From Bradyrhizobium genosp. L (GTDB taxonomy: Bacteria > Pseudomonadota > Alphaproteobacteria > Rhizobiales > Xanthobacteraceae): DNA of 64,000 nucleotides. The position numbers and the translations under genes are program-made. Of the stretch, positions 62,137-64,000 are shown one piece after another. The first letter of the stretch is position 1. Each line of letters starts with the position of its first letter. The DNA lies in assembly GCF_015624485.1 (NCBI RefSeq), contig NZ_CP061378.1, forward strand, positions 2,914,001 through 2,978,000, in the 5' to 3' direction. A model generated the notes under the pieces. That model made no database searches. It saw nothing but the letters and a program-made list of their open reading frames with translations, and was not told the origin of the DNA.

Positions 62137-63027
62137 TTAAGCAACCGCCAGGGCATATGCGCGCAATTCGTCGATGATCGATGCCCGCCGGGGCTTCCAG
62201 CCGAGTTCGCGCTTTGCCTTCTCGCCCGAGATGATCTGATCGGAGGCGATCGCATCGGCAAAGCCCCAGAGGACCTTGCGCGCCTCGTCGAGCGGCCATG
62301 CCGCTACCCGACCCCCGGCACCGCCTAACTCGCTTGCTGCGCGTGCGATCTCGATGAGCCGCGGCGGCGAACCGTGCGCGCCATTGAAGACGGATCCCGC
62401 CGGTGCCCGTTCGAGCGCAAGCGCATAGAGCTCGGCCAGATCGTCGGCATGCACGGTCGACCAGCGATTTTGACCATCACCGACATGAAGCGCCGCGCCA
62501 TGTTCCTTGGCCGCTGCGACCATCATCATCGCGGCGCCGCCCCAGTTGCCGTATACCCAGGCAGGCCGGATCACGACCGGATGGACGCCCTCGGCTGCGG
62601 CCGCCAGGATCTCGCGTTCCAGCGCCTGGCGCCAGCGGACCATCTCGACCGGGTTGAGGGAAGTGTCCTCGGTCGCCGACGTGTCGCCCGTGGAGCCGTA
62701 GACCAAGCTGCCACTGGTATAGATGAAGCGCTTACCCGTTCCGCGCTGCGCTTCGAGGATTGCGCGCGTTGCAATCTCATCGAGCGACGCAGCGTTGTGG
62801 TCGTTGGGCGAAGCGGCATGGACGACGGCGTCCACGCCCCGCACCGCCGAGGCCAGGCTCGCCGGGTCGGCAAGCTCACCTCTCTCCACCACGAAGCCCA
62901 GGTCCACTAGCTTGGCCGCACTGGCTTCCGACCGGGCAAGCCCTACGACTTCATGACCTCCCTCTTTCAATCGATGCGCTACCGCACCGCCGATCAAGCC
63001 AGTCGCGCCTGTTACCAAAACTCGCAT
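62137..63027 (-). CDS. NAD-dependent epimerase/dehydratase family protein
   Basis: A 296-residue extended SDR. The cofactor loop is VLVTGATGLIGGAVAHRLKE, the diphosphate loop DAVVHAASPNDHNAAS, and the catalytic region TSGSLVYGSTGDTSATEDTS where YGS replaces the usual YxxxK spacing, so a normal epimerase activity is doubtful. GAGGTGATC precedes the ATG at 63027. Upstream in the same direction is a LysR gene; downstream is the DoxX-like gene. Confidence 0.85.
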   Translation of the reverse strand: MRVLVTGATGLIGGAVAHRLKEGGHEVVGLARSEASAAKLVDLGFVVERGELADPASLASAVRGVDAVVHAASPNDHNAASLDEIATRAILEAQRGTGKRFIYTSGSLVYGSTGDTSATEDTSLNPVEMVRWRQALEREILAAAAEGVHPVVIRPAWVYGNWGGAAMMMVAAAKEHGAALHVGDGQNRWSTVHADDLAELYALALERAPAGSVFNGAHGSPPRLIEIARAASELGGAGGRVAAWPLDEARKVLWGFADAIASDQIISGEKAKRELGWKPRRASIIDELRAYALAVA

Positions 63028-63128
63028 GTCGATCACCTCTTCTATTTCGGTGAATCCAACAAAGCGGAACGGCGATGCGGATGGAAATCGCAAGTCCTGA
63101 TGTGGCACTATCGATCAGACTGATGGCG

Positions 63129-64000
63129 TCAAGCCGACGCGGCGATCTTGGTGATGATGCCGCGCATCCAGGCGATTGCCCCATGCGTATCCGCCCGCCG
63201 GTGCCACATCAAATGGAGTGGCCAGGTGGGCAATTCGAGCGGCGGAGCATACACCGTTATTCCAGCTCCGGTATCAGCGAACCTTCGTGCAATCCGGGAG
63301 GCCAGCGTCGCGACCATGTCGGTTCCGGCGATCACGAAAGGTGCGGCCAGAAATTGCGGCAGGCTCAGCACGATGCGCCGTTCGAGGCCGAGATCGGCAA
63401 GCTTTCGATCGACGATCCCGGAACGGTCGCCTTCGGGAGAAACCAGAAGATGCGGCGCTGCTGCGAAAGCCTCGATGCTTGGACCACCTGCGAACGCCGG
63501 GTGTCCCTCTCGCACGACGCAGGCAAAACTCTCGAAAAACAGCGGGCTGCTCATGATGCGCGCTGACGTCTCGACGGGGAAACCGATCGCGAGGTTCGCC
63601 TCGCCGCTATCGAGCAGGGTGATAGCTTCATCGCGTCCGAACATCCCGCAGACCCGCACGTTGATGTGGGGGGCATCGACGCTGAGGCGGGCCATGAGTG
63701 GCGGCAACAAGACGAACGCCGCATAGTCGGTCATCGCGAGCGTGACGGTATTGTCGGCCGTCGCGGGATCGAAGCTATCGGCCTGTAGCGCGCTCCGGAG
63801 GAGCCGGAGCGCGTCCGAGACGGGACCAGCAAGGTCATGGGCGCGGGGTGTCGGCTGCATGCCTGAAGGCGTTCGCACGAATAGCTCATCCCCAAGAAGC
63901 TCTCGCAAGCGCGTGAGTGCTCCGCTCATCGCCGACTGGCTGAGGCCGATCCGCGATCCGGCGCGCGTCACGTGACGCTCCGCGTACAGCGCATCAAAGG
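63129..64000 (-). CDS. LysR-family regulator, N-terminus cut by window edge
   Basis: A LysR regulator with the helix-turn-helix RAGSRIGLSQSAMSGALTRL at the visible start and a full PBP2 effector domain (VTLAMTDYAAFVLLPPLMAR, IVLSLPQFLAAPFVIAGTDM). The frame continues beyond 64000 (FDALYAERHV precedes the apparent GTG), so about 20 N-terminal residues lie outside. Located 101 bases upstream of the epimerase gene in the same direction; likely its regulator. Confidence 0.85.
   Translation of the reverse strand, partial: FDALYAERHVTRAGSRIGLSQSAMSGALTRLRELLGDELFVRTPSGMQPTPRAHDLAGPVSDALRLLRSALQADSFDPATADNTVTLAMTDYAAFVLLPPLMARLSVDAPHINVRVCGMFGRDEAITLLDSGEANLAIGFPVETSARIMSSPLFFESFACVVREGHPAFAGGPSIEAFAAAPHLLVSPEGDRSGIVDRKLADLGLERRIVLSLPQFLAAPFVIAGTDMVATLASRIARRFADTGAGITVYAPPLELPTWPLHLMWHRRADTHGAIAWMRGIITKIAASA

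Overview
The window is about 64 kb of GC-rich, densely coding DNA. It reads like a soil or root-associated alphaproteobacterium of the Bradyrhizobium/Rhodopseudomonas group. The reasons are a complete aerobic cobalamin set with CobG and CobN, many catabolic islands with LivK/UrtA-type binding proteins, frequent ATGA start/stop overlaps and GTG/TTG starts. This placement is inference from gene content; there is no rRNA or marker gene. I found no tRNA, rRNA, CRISPR array, prophage or intact insertion sequence.

Region 1 (1-15223) is the aerobic cobalamin pathway. cobQ (partial) and cobO run leftward. A cobalamin riboswitch and a hairpin that buries the first start codon precede a rightward string: a DUF1636 metal-binding protein, cobW, cobN, cobG, cobH, cobI, cobJ, (cobK antisense), cobL, cobE, cobM, cobB, cobA, cobF. 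Most neighbours overlap by 1-4 bases, which suggests one translationally coupled unit. It runs from uroporphyrinogen III methylation through cobalt insertion and a,c-amidation to adenosylation.

Region 2 (15229-19529) is a small redox-stress block: a zinc-ribbon protein, an RclC-like DUF417 membrane protein, an AhpD-like protein, a cupin/AraC regulator (RclR-like), a peroxiredoxin-like protein and a LysR regulator with a palindrome at its start.

Region 3 (19647-36182) is a CoA-thioester catabolic island of unknown substrate. It has two LivK-type binding proteins, an acyl-CoA dehydrogenase, a FadR-like regulator, an enoyl-CoA hydratase, a tandem two-domain acyl-CoA dehydrogenase, two class III CoA-transferases, a P450, a MarR regulator, a HicB-like small protein, a Rieske oxygenase with its reductase, and a thiolase-like/DUF35 pair that resembles steroid side-chain retro-aldolases.

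Region 4 (36488-49903) is an amide-utilisation system. AmiC (cytosolic amide sensor) and AmiR (ANTAR antiterminator) are followed at once by an RNA leader with two six-base-loop hairpins and a strong intrinsic terminator. Beyond it lie a five-gene urea/amide-type ABC transporter, aliphatic amidase AmiE with all catalytic residues, an NCS1 permease, a MetX-like hydrolase, and a MoxR ATPase/VWA protein pair. Uptake, hydrolysis and probably chaperone functions thus seem to sit behind a single antitermination switch.

Region 5 (49909-60069) is an aromatic or indolic-acid catabolic island: a MarR regulator, SDR, two-subunit Rieske dioxygenase, reductase and IorB/IorA, with a divergent octopine-dehydrogenase-family protein and a 3-hydroxyacyl-CoA dehydrogenase. 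It resembles the iad-type indole-3-acetate loci; that is a hypothesis.

Region 6 (60070-64000) looks different. It has small unrecognised genes, a cluster of about 24-base imperfect palindromes, an 87-base broken copy of part of a 3-hydroxyacyl-CoA dehydrogenase gene, then a DoxX-like protein, an NAD-dependent epimerase and a LysR regulator cut by the window edge.
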